A stretch of DNA of 64,000 bases, from assembly GCA_018372435.1 (NCBI GenBank), contig JAHAJA010000006.1, forward strand, positions 1 to 64,000, given 5' to 3'. Positions within the stretch are counted from its first letter, which is position 1. Each line of letters opens with the position of its first letter. This stretch comes from Clostridiales bacterium. Lineage in GTDB: Bacteria > Bacillota > Clostridia > Lachnospirales > Lachnospiraceae. The notes beneath the pieces are model-generated. The model did no database searches and was not told the DNA's origin. It worked only from the letters and a program-made list of their open reading frames with translations. A program made the position numbers and the translations under genes. Positions 63,901 through 64,000 of this stretch are shown here, piece after piece.

Positions 63901-64000
63901 AAAAGATATCAATTCGGGTGCGGTTGACAGTGCTGAGTATATTGACCCTTATTGTATGCTGCGTGGGTCTGACAATTATTTTGAATATTTCGGCCAATCG
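63894..64000 (+). CDS. Sensor histidine kinase, 5' part only
   Basis: ATG at 63894 overlaps the end of the regulator gene; GGGGGG precedes it. The 35 visible codons encode MLKKISIRVRLTVLSILTLI and a following hydrophobic stretch, the usual basic-then-membrane start of an OmpR-paired kinase. The rest lies beyond the window. Confidence 0.8.
   Translation, partial: MLKKISIRVRLTVLSILTLIVCCVGLTIILNISAN

Overview
The window comes from a low-GC Gram-positive anaerobe of the Clostridia, most likely a Lachnospiraceae relative. The grounds are the AT-rich base composition, strong AGGAGG-type ribosome binding sites, Firmicutes-style LexA boxes, an L27 with a cleavable N-terminal extension next to the Prp protease, and Clostridia-typical gene orders. 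This is inferred from gene content, not from a database match.

Layout. The first ~96 bases are the 3' end of a group II intron (domains V and VI). From 158 to 14002 lie housekeeping genes: M16 peptidase, dUTPase, O-acetylhomoserine sulfhydrylase-type PLP enzyme, a 45-residue membrane peptide on the minus strand, hemerythrin, ClpP-like protease (TepA type), UppP, FtsK/SpoIIIE, two RimK-like ATP-grasp ligases with a ComEC-like metallo-beta-lactamase protein, and MiaB. A SulP transporter (minus), a SWIM/SNF2 helicase, uridine kinase, a zinc-ribbon membrane protein (minus) and TyrS (minus) follow to 22.6 kb. From 22.9 to 27.6 kb runs the start of a conserved RNA/ribosome cluster (B12-type radical SAM protein, its DUF2344 partner, RNase E/G). 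Its usual continuation (rplU-prp-rpmA-obgE-yhbY-nadD-yqeK-rsfS) appears only at 44.4-49.0 kb.

Between these halves sits a ~17-kb block: a 300-base structured repeat, YbaK, a GpsA-like dehydrogenase, a 7TMR-DISM histidine kinase with a LytTR regulator, a permuted papain-like (YiiX-type) hydrolase, two paralogous glycine-repeat proteins, and a 2675-residue RHS protein. A candidate LytTR operator followed by a promoter with a weak -35 lies just in front of the glycine-repeat genes. This suggests that the kinase/regulator pair switches on the glycine-repeat/RHS operon. I consider this the most interesting system in the window.

After the ribosome cluster come a divergent lexA/yneA-like SOS pair with three LexA boxes, a cell-wall amidase, a GHL10 glycosidase-like protein, an IS3-family (IS150-group) remnant, a DUF4914-type PEPCK-like protein (minus), then accessory genes: acyltransferase-like, NUDIX, serine hydrolase, a frameshifted small gene, an ABC-F protein behind a leader terminator, and an OmpR-type regulator whose kinase runs off the window end.
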